Source of the DNA: Candidatus Sphingobacterium stercoripullorum
GTDB lineage: Bacteria; Bacteroidota; Bacteroidia; Sphingobacteriales; Sphingobacteriaceae
NCBI GenBank assembly: GCA_019114715.1
Contig: DXEZ01000069.1
Span: 1-9,717, forward strand
Length of the DNA: 9,717 nt
Direction: 5' to 3'
Shown here: positions 1 to 6,086 of the stretch, one piece after another
Numbering within the stretch: position 1 is the stretch's first letter
Layout of the letters: each line of letters starts with the position of its first letter
Notes under the pieces: model-generated
The model's database searches: none
What the model was told of the DNA's origin: nothing
The model's input: the letters and a program-made list of their open reading frames with translations, nothing else
Program-made: the position numbers and the translations under genes

Positions 1-200
1 GCAATTTGCGGCAACTCTTTACCATCACCAAACACTCCAAATTTAGCTTTTCCTGTCAAAACTTCTTTTCTTCCAAGCAAGCTTATCTGTCTACTTATAA
101 CTGCTGTTTTATAATCTTCAAGAACTATGTCTTTAAAATCATCAAAACTAATTTTCGAATCAGTAACTATTTGAGGTGTTCCAAAATTCTCTATAGGCAT
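1..200 (-). CDS. 2-oxoacid dehydrogenase E1 component, transketolase-like alpha/beta fusion (N-terminal fragment)
   Basis: Only the first 66 codons are in the window; the gene runs off the left edge. The frame starts at the ATG complementary to 198-200 and stays open. Residues 33-66 include SRQISLLGRKEVLTGKAKFG followed by FGDGKELPQIA. I recognise this as the start of the long fused E1 proteins of Bacteroidota, which carry alpha-like and beta-like thiamine diphosphate-binding halves and are annotated as pyruvate or branched-chain 2-oxoacid dehydrogenase E1. Such enzymes decarboxylate a 2-oxoacid and pass the acyl group to the lipoyl E2 subunit in the cytoplasm. The catalytic motifs lie outside the window, so the substrate cannot be judged. 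The start is supported by an AAGGAGAA Shine-Dalgarno sequence a few bases upstream. The gene is divergent from the 239-aa gene at 343. Confidence 0.72.
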   Translation of the reverse strand, partial: MPIENFGTPQIVTDSKISFDDFKDIVLEDYKTAVISRQISLLGRKEVLTGKAKFGVFGDGKELPQI

Positions 201-204
201 ATCG

Positions 205-212
205 TTCTCCTT
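205..212 (-). promoter_or_regulatory. Shine-Dalgarno sequence of the E1 gene
   Basis: The minus strand reads AAGGAGAA, 4 nt before the ATG at 198-200. It is an almost perfect anti-Shine-Dalgarno match and fixes the E1 start codon. Most genes in this window have no such site, as is usual in Bacteroidota, so it stands out. Confidence 0.6.
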
Positions 213-222
213 AATTTCGTAA

Positions 223-230
223 CAAAAATA
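223..230 (-). promoter_or_regulatory. candidate Bacteroidota -7 promoter element for the E1 gene
   Basis: On the minus strand this octamer reads TATTTTTG, an exact match to the Bacteroidota -7 consensus TAnnTTTG. It lies 22 nt upstream of the E1 start codon, in the divergent spacer, behind a run of nine T. No convincing TTTG -33 element is found at the usual distance, so the call rests on the -7 match and its position. Confidence 0.35.
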
Positions 231-342
231 CTAAAAAAAAACATGTCTACCGCAGTAAGTTATCAAGCAGTTTTTCGCCAAGAGTGAATAATCTATATAA
301 TTTCCATTAATATTCTTTAACTTAGCGTCTTTTGAAGCAAAT

Positions 343-1062
343 ATGGGAAGAACAGTACATTTATTCGGGCAATCTTTTGACGGTGAAAAAGCTAGCCTAG
401 AAAAAACAGTTCAAGCTAAGCGCTTATTAGAGACACCTTTGTCAAAAAGAGATCAGCACTGGATAAAACAATTCATCCACCTACTTCCATTTATATATTT
501 GGACTTAGATGAAAATGAAGTCCAATTACAAGACGATGGATATCCTTATATAAAGGCTATAGGTTGTAGCTCTTCGGAGAGCTTTTCAATTGTCGAGAAC
601 TTAGATCTATTTCTAGAGAATGGATTTGGCTTATTCATCGAAACTAAACAAGTAGATTGGTTTTTAACTTTCGGAGATTTACTCTCCTATTATCTAAATA
701 AAGAATTTTATGTGGATGAAGATCACTATTTCGATGATATGGATGACTCTGGCCAACTTGAAAATGAAGAGGACATGCTAATAGGGCAACCCGCAGAGGA
801 AATACTCCCGAATTTTGCTAGAAAACATCTAAGAGAATTCTTAAAGCATGTTGGAATTAACAATCCCAAAACCGCTTTATTAATACAAAAACAAAATGGC
901 AAGGTTCTAAAGAATTTACTATTCAACTGTGCACCTTCAAATTTCACCAATCAAAACGAATACCAAGAAGTTTTAAAAAGTATTGCTTGGTTTCTACCAA
1001 AGCACTATTCGTTTTTAGCAATTGACGAAAAAGAACTTGGCAATCATTTAGTGAGTTTATAA
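343..1062 (+). CDS. hypothetical protein, acidic and probably cytoplasmic
   Basis: I do not recognise the family of this 239-aa protein. It has no signal peptide and no clear membrane segment. Residues 50-60 and 121-145 are rich in Asp and Glu; the second stretch, around DEDHYFDDMDD, looks like a flexible acidic linker between an N-terminal domain (about 1-120) and a C-terminal domain (about 146-239). The segment from about 147 to 182, beginning IGQPAEEILPNFARKHLREF, is amphipathic and looks like the best-structured part. Isolated cysteines at 75 and 196 form no metal-binding motif. The ATG at 343 is the first in frame and has no Shine-Dalgarno site, as is common in this phylum. The Nudix hydrolase gene starts 21 bp after its stop, so the two are probably co-transcribed. 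Function is unknown. That it is a real gene is supported by its length and the tight downstream spacing. Confidence 0.75.
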   Translation: MGRTVHLFGQSFDGEKASLEKTVQAKRLLETPLSKRDQHWIKQFIHLLPFIYLDLDENEVQLQDDGYPYIKAIGCSSSESFSIVENLDLFLENGFGLFIETKQVDWFLTFGDLLSYYLNKEFYVDEDHYFDDMDDSGQLENEEDMLIGQPAEEILPNFARKHLREFLKHVGINNPKTALLIQKQNGKVLKNLLFNCAPSNFTNQNEYQEVLKSIAWFLPKHYSFLAIDEKELGNHLVSL

Positions 1063-1083
1063 TCAATAAAATCAATATTTACA

Positions 1084-1539
1084 ATGAAATACCCTAATTT
1101 TAATATTCGTGTTTATGGAATTTTAATTGACCAAAACGATCGAATTTTAATTAGTGATGAGCGGAAGCAAAAGGTAATGTTTACTAAGTTTCCAGGCGGT
1201 GGTTTAGAATACGGGGAAGGAATAATTGATGCTTTAAAAAGGGAATATATGGAAGAATGTGACCTTCCTATCGAAGTAGTCAGCCACGTTTACACCACAG
1301 ATTTTTTTGAAAAATCATCTTTTGACGAAAGCCAAGTCATCTCCATATACTACTTAGTGAAAAACTTAAAAGATTTAGATCTAGACTTCAAATCAGACCG
1401 TTTCGATTTCAGCTCGACTGAAAAGAGCATTGAAGAAAATCAATCTTTTAGGTTAGTTCCTATAGATGATCTCAAAGAAGAAGACTTTACTTTTAAAACG
1501 GATCAGGTTGCGTGGTCAACTTTTCTACAACAACTCTAA
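1084..1539 (+). CDS. Nudix hydrolase
   Basis: This 151-aa protein is a single Nudix domain. The family hydrolyses nucleoside diphosphates linked to another moiety, using metal ions held by the Nudix box. The box GX5EX7REUXEEXGU is at residues 39-61: Gly39, Glu45, then Arg53-Glu54, Glu57-Glu58 and Leu61, so all expected metal-binding glutamates are present. The Gly near the end of the box is replaced by Asp60. The N-terminal strand (about 8-25) and the FPGGGLEYGEG turn before the box fit the fold. There is no signal peptide, so it should act in the cytoplasm. The substrate cannot be inferred: it could be a house-cleaning enzyme for damaged nucleotides or act on a sugar nucleotide. It follows the unrecognised 239-aa gene by 21 bp and is followed by a strong bidirectional terminator. 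Confidence 0.88.
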   Translation: MKYPNFNIRVYGILIDQNDRILISDERKQKVMFTKFPGGGLEYGEGIIDALKREYMEECDLPIEVVSHVYTTDFFEKSSFDESQVISIYYLVKNLKDLDLDFKSDRFDFSSTEKSIEENQSFRLVPIDDLKEEDFTFKTDQVAWSTFLQQL

Positions 1540-1589
1540 CAAAAGATAGCATCTAACAACTGTAGAAACGAATAGATTTCAACATATTG

Positions 1590-1620
1590 CAAATAAGCCG
1601 TCTAAGAGACGGCTTATTTG
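1590..1620. terminator. bidirectional rho-independent terminator
   Basis: A perfect 14-bp stem (1590-1603 with 1607-1620) closes a 3-nt AAG loop. The GC-rich inner part is GCCGTCT/AGACGGC, flanked on both sides by AAATAA/TTATTT, so either strand gives a GC hairpin followed by a short U-rich tract. It lies between the convergent Nudix gene (ends 1539) and hsp20 gene (ends 1654) and should stop transcription from both sides. Confidence 0.85.
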
Positions 1621-1653
1621 GCAGAGTAAATCAAACAAAAACAAACGTTTACT

Positions 1654-2100
1654 TTACCTTACTTCAATCAAACGTTTAGATATTATACTTTCTTCTTTTT
1701 TACCGATTGTTAATTTTAAAACACCATTTTCATATATCGCATCTATTTTACTATGATCTACCGCATCTGGTAAAGAAAATGAACGGCTGAATGAATTATA
1801 GCTGTATTCTTTTTTATTGTAAAATTTATTTTCAGCTACATTTTTCTCAATCTCTTTCTCCGCTGAAATAGTCAATCCTTCCTTGTCTACATTGATTTGA
1901 AAATCATTTTTCTCTAGACCTGGAGCTGCCATTTCTATGGTGTATGATTCATCATTTTCAGCAATATTTACCGCAGGCACTCTGCTTACCAACTTATCAC
2001 TCAAAAATGAATCATTAAAAAAATTATCAAAAACACTGTTCACAATTGGGAACAACCCTTGATTTTCTGATGATCTGTTTGGAATTCTCATTAGTGTCAT
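1654..2100 (-). CDS. small heat-shock protein, Hsp20/alpha-crystallin family
   Basis: This 148-aa protein has the layout of a bacterial small heat-shock protein, an ATP-independent cytoplasmic chaperone that holds unfolding proteins for refolding by other chaperones. A short variable N-terminal region (1-40, with NSVFDNFFND) leads into the alpha-crystallin domain (about 41-138). Its first strand is VPAVNIAENDESY. The MAAPGLEKNDFQI segment (about 57-69) and the near-C-terminal signature AIYENGVLKLTIGKK (121-135) are typical. The tail holds an IEV tripeptide (145-147), matching the I-x-I/V motif used for oligomer assembly. The ATG at 2098-2100 is preferred over the ATG three codons later because an AAGGAG site sits 8 nt upstream. 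It is on the same strand as the cbb3 cluster but 263 bp away, with a possible weak terminator between, so it is probably an independent stress gene. Confidence 0.93.
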   Translation of the reverse strand: MTLMRIPNRSSENQGLFPIVNSVFDNFFNDSFLSDKLVSRVPAVNIAENDESYTIEMAAPGLEKNDFQINVDKEGLTISAEKEIEKNVAENKFYNKKEYSYNSFSRSFSLPDAVDHSKIDAIYENGVLKLTIGKKEESIISKRLIEVR

Positions 2101-2108
2101 AATATAAT

Positions 2109-2114
2109 CTCCTT
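2109..2114 (-). promoter_or_regulatory. Shine-Dalgarno sequence of hsp20
   Basis: The minus strand reads AAGGAG, 8 nt upstream of the hsp20 ATG. Spacing favours the first Met over Met4. Together with the E1 gene, hsp20 is one of only two genes here with a strong site. Confidence 0.6.
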
Positions 2115-2181
2115 TTAAATTTAATTTCTTTGTTAATTACTTGATTAGTATTTATCAATTCAGATACCAAAGCAAAAAACA

Positions 2182-2244
2182 CTCAAAACACCTGTCATTA
2201 CGTCACTAGGCAACATCAAAAGGTGACTTTTTGGCTCAAAACAC
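2182..2244. repeat. two direct copies of a 10-mer upstream of hsp20
   Basis: CTCAAAACAC occurs at 2182-2191 and 2235-2244 (GTGTTTTGAG on the hsp20 strand), 53 bp apart start to start. Both lie in the hsp20 upstream spacer. They might be repeated regulator or transcript elements, but a 10-mer repeated in AT-rich DNA can arise by chance. No convincing TAnnTTTG promoter was found for hsp20. Confidence 0.3.
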
Positions 2245-2267
2245 TTATTTAAAAGAAAAACAGAGAC

Positions 2268-2286
2268 AAAAAAGTTTCGAAAAACT
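2268..2286 (-). terminator. possible weak terminator after the cbb3 gene cluster
   Basis: On the minus strand AGTTT, a TTCG loop and AAACT form a 5-bp hairpin followed by five T. It is about 78 bp after the stop of the TauE/SafE-like gene, the right place to end the cbb3 transcript before hsp20. The stem has only one G-C pair, so it is energetically weak. The rest of the 2287-2363 stretch shows only a 6-bp AT-rich palindrome at 2326-2340. Confidence 0.3.
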
Positions 2287-2363
2287 GGTACTACAAAAAA
2301 ATTCAACAATATTTTTAGGGATGTATACAATCTAATTGTAGAAAAAGATGATTAAAACGGCTT

Positions 2364-3062
2364 TTACCAGTTACAATAAATTGCTCCTTCTGGGTAAATC
2401 AGTGGACTTAAAAAGGGTATATCCATATTTGATGCACGCAACAAAAACCACAGCCCCATAATAATAAACAAAACGGGCAGCCACCTATTGAACGAAAACC
2501 TAAAACGGGATTTTCCTAAAGCACTCGCAAATGTAAAGACAAGAAGCAAAGGAATTGTCCCTAAGCCAAACATTCCCATAAAAAATGCGCCCCCTGCTGG
2601 TGTTGTGGCACTAAGCGCAGAAGCTAAAGCCATATAAACCATTCCACATGGAAGGAGCCCATTTAACATGCCAGCAAAAAAATGCCCACCTGGTTTATGC
2701 AACCAAAATCCTATACGCCTGAAAAAAGGTTGAAATAGCCTTTGTTGCAATTGATAAAAACCTTTTTTATTAAAAGGAATGAAATGACTAATTCCTGCAA
2801 ACAGCAAGGCTATTCCTGTAATCCAGGTTATCCATTGCTGGCCATTTTTTATGGTTGAACCTAATGTCCCTATATACCCCAGTAGGAAACCCAGGCACAT
2901 ATAGGTTAAAACTCTTCCGACTTGATAAAGTAGCTTTATTGTAAGCTCCCTCCAGTAACCTTTTCCACCAACAGGGATAGCTAACATCAGAGGCCCACAC
3001 ATGGCAACACAATGCAAGCTTCCAAAAAGCCCCATAAAAAAAGCAAGGTGGAGAAAACTCAT
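2364..3062 (-). CDS. TauE/SafE family (DsbD_2-like) membrane protein of the cbb3 cluster
   Basis: This 232-aa protein is hydrophobic throughout, with about six membrane segments, and resembles the family annotated sulfite exporter TauE/SafE or the DsbD-like transmembrane domain. The first helix carries GSLHCVAMCGP (His17, Cys18, Cys22). A later helix carries GLLPCGMVYMAL with Cys139. This paired HCxxMCGP / LPCG pattern resembles membrane proteins that pass electrons or metals, so the name sulfite exporter is probably misleading. Its start overlaps the ccoH stop by one base (TAATG), which implies translational coupling, and it is the last gene of the cbb3 cluster. From context I infer a role in copper supply or maturation of the oxidase, but the sequence does not prove the substrate. 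No CcoA-type copper importer gene is visible nearby. Confidence 0.82.
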   Translation of the reverse strand: MSFLHLAFFMGLFGSLHCVAMCGPLMLAIPVGGKGYWRELTIKLLYQVGRVLTYMCLGFLLGYIGTLGSTIKNGQQWITWITGIALLFAGISHFIPFNKKGFYQLQQRLFQPFFRRIGFWLHKPGGHFFAGMLNGLLPCGMVYMALASALSATTPAGGAFFMGMFGLGTIPLLLVFTFASALGKSRFRFSFNRWLPVLFIIMGLWFLLRASNMDIPFLSPLIYPEGAIYCNW

Positions 3063-3481
3063 TATAGATGGATATTTGTTTCGTATAAATATTCTTTATC
3101 AGCAGACTTCCATTTTAAAATACAATTCCAAAGTCCTTTGGTTAAATCTCCTGAAGGAATTGACACCTCATTAACGTTTGACAGTGACCACTCTCTATCC
3201 AGCGACTTATCCGAAGGTCTCCGAAAAAAAACAGTCCCCTCCTCCACATCATCAGCAAAGATGATGCTTACCTCTCCTTTTACAACTTCAATACGAGGTT
3301 CCAGCTGCTCACTAAAAACATTCTGCTTCATATCCATTGTCTCATCGTAATGGATACTCTTTTCATAGTAATCAGACTCTTGTAAATCGTCGTTGCTTTT
3401 AGACAACATATACACAACAGAGCCTGCTATAAACAGCATAAAAAGCCCTAAAGCAATAATTATTCTCAGCCCCCAATTCAT
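3062..3481 (-). CDS. ccoH: cbb3 oxidase accessory protein CcoH (FixH)
   Basis: This 139-aa protein has one N-terminal membrane segment (about 5-26) and an extracytoplasmic domain, the layout of FixH/CcoH. The motif SDYYEKSIHYDE (36-47) just after the membrane is characteristic. The C-terminal beta-rich part with SGDLTKGLWNCILKW also fits. CcoH is needed for assembly and stability of the cbb3 oxidase and stays close to the complex in the membrane. Its ATG lies 5 bp after the ccoG stop, and its TAA overlaps the next start by one base, so it sits in a tight G-H-SafE block. Sequence conservation in this family is low, so the assignment rests on the YYEK motif, size, topology and position. Confidence 0.87.
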   Translation of the reverse strand: MNWGLRIIIALGLFMLFIAGSVVYMLSKSNDDLQESDYYEKSIHYDETMDMKQNVFSEQLEPRIEVVKGEVSIIFADDVEEGTVFFRRPSDKSLDREWSLSNVNEVSIPSGDLTKGLWNCILKWKSADKEYLYETNIHL

Positions 3482-3486
3482 ATCTT

Positions 3487-4863
3487 TTAATTTGTTACAG
3501 GTCCAATAAACGTTGTATTTAAAGTTTCAATTACTTTATCCTCATATACTACATTTACCTTCACCTTTGTTTTGTATGTTTCAATCTTCTCTTTAGGTAA
3601 AATAAGGAAAAAATTCATTTCAGAAGCTTCTCCCCTCCCTAAATTAAGTTTAGGATTCACCACTTGTATGCCGTACTCCGGGTTCTCAGGGACTAACTCT
3701 ACCTCCATTTGCTTATTTGTTTTATTGATTAACTGCAAACTATAAAGATTGGTAATTGTGCCGTCGTCCCTGGTCTGATACGTGCTTCCAGTAGCTCTCA
3801 ACAAAGTGCCTGAAACATCAGACCTACTAAATATCAAGAAAGCAAAAATTGATACTAAAACAAACAAAAAACTAGTGTATACTACTGCTCGAGTATTACC
3901 CTTCTTCTTTTTATTATCTTTTAACTCCTCGGTAGTATAAAAACCTATTAACCGAGTCGGACGGTCAAGCTTAATCATGACCTCATCACACGCATCGATG
4001 CAGTTCGTACAACTCACACATTCTAATTGTAAGCCATCTCTTATATCTATTCCCGTAGGACAAACGTGAACACATAGATTACAGTCTATGCAGTCACCAA
4101 GCTCGTCAATTTCTTTACGTGATTTTTTCCCTCTTGGCTCACCTCTGTTGTAATTGTAAGCAATTACAGAACTGTTATCATCTACCAGCACACCTTGAAG
4201 CCTTCCATATGGACAAATATGTGTACAAACGATATCCCGGACATAGGCGAAAACAAAAAAGAAAACAAAACTAAAAATCAAGATGGATAGTAACCCTACT
4301 ATATGTTCAGATGGCGGCTCAGAAATAATTTTTAAGAGTTCATCTGTCCCAATAATATAGGCTAAAAATATATTTGCTATAAAAAATGATATCAGGTAAA
4401 AAATACTGTATTTAAGTATTTTCTTTTGCCGTACTTTCCATGTTTTAGGCTGTCTGGCAACTCGCATCTGCTGGGTCCTATCCCCTTCAATCAAATACTC
4501 AATGGGCCTAAAAATCAACTCCATAAATACAGTTTGCGGACAGGTCCAACCACACCAGACTCGTCCATAAACTGCCGTAAACAAAACAATACAGACCAAA
4601 ATGATCAGCATGCCAAAGACAAAAACATACAAATCTTCTGGCCAAAATATATTTCCAAATATTACGAACTTACGTTCTATAATATTAAACATTAAAAAGG
4701 GTTCGCCATCTATTCGCAAGAAAGGTGCAATAAAAAGAAAGGCTATCAAGGAATATCCAACAAATTGACGCTTTTTTAATAGCGGACCAGATGGCTTTTT
4801 AGCGTAGACCCATTTCCTAGCTTTTTCACCACTTGTTTTTTGATTTAATGTTGATGTACCCAT
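3487..4863 (-). CDS. ccoG: cbb3 oxidase accessory iron-sulfur protein CcoG (RdxA/FixG)
   Basis: This 458-aa membrane protein is full length for CcoG. Membrane segments lie near 36-50, 78-98, 152-171, 187-207 and 326-345. WCGWTCPQ (103-110) and CTHICPYG (213-220) are the conserved cysteine pairs of the membrane part. Two ferredoxin-type clusters follow: Cys258, 261, 264 and 268, then Cys282, 285, 288 and 292. The C-terminal region (about 350-458) is an Ig-like FixG domain outside the cytoplasm. CcoG of other bacteria has been shown to reduce Cu(II) and to help supply Cu(I) to the CuB site of cbb3 oxidase. It follows ccoP after 86 bp and precedes ccoH by 5 bp. The spacer has a GAAAGG-like weak ribosome site. 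Confidence 0.95.
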   Translation of the reverse strand: MGTSTLNQKTSGEKARKWVYAKKPSGPLLKKRQFVGYSLIAFLFIAPFLRIDGEPFLMFNIIERKFVIFGNIFWPEDLYVFVFGMLIILVCIVLFTAVYGRVWCGWTCPQTVFMELIFRPIEYLIEGDRTQQMRVARQPKTWKVRQKKILKYSIFYLISFFIANIFLAYIIGTDELLKIISEPPSEHIVGLLSILIFSFVFFFVFAYVRDIVCTHICPYGRLQGVLVDDNSSVIAYNYNRGEPRGKKSRKEIDELGDCIDCNLCVHVCPTGIDIRDGLQLECVSCTNCIDACDEVMIKLDRPTRLIGFYTTEELKDNKKKKGNTRAVVYTSFLFVLVSIFAFLIFSRSDVSGTLLRATGSTYQTRDDGTITNLYSLQLINKTNKQMEVELVPENPEYGIQVVNPKLNLGRGEASEMNFFLILPKEKIETYKTKVKVNVVYEDKVIETLNTTFIGPVTN

Positions 4864-4901
4864 GTTTTATATGCCTTTCTTTTCTTGCACCTACTGACAA
4901 A

Positions 4902-4915
4902 CAACTAACAACTAA
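4902..4915. repeat. tandem 7-bp repeat in the ccoP-ccoG spacer
   Basis: CAACTAA is repeated twice in tandem, and the sequence just before it (ACAAA) is partly similar. It lies in the 86-bp spacer between ccoP and ccoG. No hairpin terminator is visible there, so transcription probably continues from ccoP into ccoG. The function of the repeat, if any, is unknown. Confidence 0.35.
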
Positions 4916-4949
4916 TACAAAATAAAAAAAGTAAATTCGATTGATTATT

Positions 4950-5849
4950 TTAAATACTGCTTTTCTCTATAGTCTCATCTGGTGAATCGGATACTGAAGG
5001 CGTATACTTCTCACCTTCTGCATCTTTAGCATTAGGGGGATTCGTACCATGAATACTCACTATAAAATTACTTACCTCAGCTATTTGAGAAGGTGTCAAA
5101 CTTTGCTCCCAGGCTATCATACCCTTATCAAGGACACCGTATTTAATCACACTAAAAATATCTTTCACATCCCCACCGTGAATCCAATAATCATCCGTCA
5201 GATTGGGACCAATACCACCCTCACCTAACTCACCATGACATGCAGCACAGTTTTGCGCAAATATCACTTTCCCGGCTTCTAAAGTCTGAGGCTCTAAATC
5301 TAACACGACCGTATTTTCATCGATATTATTAGCCGACTGAGCCAAATATTCTTCGCGTTGCTTTTCGGCTTTAGCCATTTCACTTTCATATTCTTGATGT
5401 TGAAGCATACCCCATCCAAAAACATGGTAGGCTAATAGATAAATAACACTAAATACGATCGTTCCATAAAACAACAGGTTAAACCATAAAGGAATTGGGT
5501 TATCGAGCTCTTGAATACCGTCGTATTCGTGATCATCCATTAATAGATCTTTCTCTTGCTCTATAGGCCGCAAGCCAATGAACTTATTCCATAAACTTTT
5601 CCAAGGCGTCATCCCTGTAGCTTTCGCTTGCTTATTAGCTTTTTCTTCTTGCGCTATTATCTCAGGGTTAGTTAGCTTCAATACCGTTCTAAATGCCCTG
5701 TACAAAACCACAGCAACAAATAGCGCTAAAACAATAACTACCAACAAGAGAAATAGCAGGATATTCTCGTACATGTTATCTGAAACAACATTTAATAAGT
5801 AAACTTGAGGCATAATAAGACTCATTAGAGTGGTTACTAAAATATACAT
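4950..5849 (-). CDS. ccoP: cbb3-type cytochrome c oxidase subunit III (CcoP), single-heme form
   Basis: This 299-aa subunit carries electrons from soluble donors to CcoO. N-terminal hydrophobic stretches (about 1-22 and 28-50) precede a charged cytoplasmic loop. The FixP_N signature YDGIQELDNPIPLWFNLLFY (109-128) then leads into a membrane helix (about 122-143). The cytochrome c domain (about 187-270) has one heme c motif, CAACH (201-205), and a likely Met ligand in KGMIAW (Met244). Proteobacterial CcoP usually has two CxxCH motifs; only one is present here, which I believe is common in Bacteroidota. The 30-residue tail is polar and acidic. The start at 5849 is preferred because it follows the ccoQ stop by 2 bp and keeps the first hydrophobic segment; Met26 is a possible alternative. 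Confidence 0.95.
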   Translation of the reverse strand: MYILVTTLMSLIMPQVYLLNVVSDNMYENILLFLLLVVIVLALFVAVVLYRAFRTVLKLTNPEIIAQEEKANKQAKATGMTPWKSLWNKFIGLRPIEQEKDLLMDDHEYDGIQELDNPIPLWFNLLFYGTIVFSVIYLLAYHVFGWGMLQHQEYESEMAKAEKQREEYLAQSANNIDENTVVLDLEPQTLEAGKVIFAQNCAACHGELGEGGIGPNLTDDYWIHGGDVKDIFSVIKYGVLDKGMIAWEQSLTPSQIAEVSNFIVSIHGTNPPNAKDAEGEKYTPSVSDSPDETIEKSSI

Positions 5850-5851
5850 AC

Positions 5852-6043
5852 CTAACTTTCTTGACTTTCTGATACCTGAATATCACCATCGTCTTCTAGG
5901 GGTAAATCTTTCATATGGCGGATAAAATCCTTCTTCATGGTTAACAGTAGGATACCTACTATTATAAAGAACCCTATAAAGATTAGTAAAGAGGCGATCA
6001 GATACCATTCGTATCCATTTAAATTTGTGATTTGCTTAAACAT
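5852..6043 (-). CDS. ccoQ: cbb3 oxidase small membrane subunit CcoQ/FixQ-like
   Basis: This 63-aa protein has one membrane helix (about 13-36) followed by a basic then acidic tail with FIRHMKDLPLEDD. Size, topology and place between the catalytic subunit and CcoP identify it as CcoQ/FixQ-like; sequence identity in this family is low. CcoQ helps stabilise the assembled cbb3 complex, mainly through CcoP. It starts 26 bp after the ccoNO stop, behind a stem-loop, and ends 2 bp before ccoP. No Shine-Dalgarno site is visible before its ATG. Confidence 0.85.
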   Translation of the reverse strand: MFKQITNLNGYEWYLIASLLIFIGFFIIVGILLLTMKKDFIRHMKDLPLEDDGDIQVSESQES

Positions 6044-6061
6044 AACATCTGTTTTATAGCA

Positions 6062-6086
6062 CCCAAGACTTACTCAGAGTCTTGGG
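6062..6086 (-). other. intercistronic stem-loop straddling the ccoNO stop codon
   Basis: On the transcribed strand CCCAAGACT (6086-6078) pairs perfectly with AGTCTTGGG (6070-6062) around a 7-nt loop. The loop and the first base of the 3' arm contain the ccoNO TAA stop. The ccoQ ATG begins 18 nt after the stem. There is no U-tract after the hairpin (it continues TGCTATAAAAC), so it does not look like a normal terminator. It may mark an mRNA processing or stability point, or modulate ccoQ translation. The structure is read directly; its role is inferred. Confidence 0.55.

Noticed and set aside
6..287. Plus-strand open frame at the left edge
   Set aside because: It lies antisense to the conserved E1 coding frame, gives a low-complexity protein with no recognisable motif, and extends across the E1 start region.
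2326..2340. Palindrome TACAAT-CTA-ATTGTA as a terminator
   Set aside because: Its stem has six pairs with only one G-C pair, and no T-run follows directly. It is too weak to call.
3012..3350. Plus-strand open frame antisense to ccoH
   Set aside because: The minus-strand frame encodes a recognisable CcoH with tight operon spacing. The antisense product is Ser/Lys-rich and has no family resemblance.
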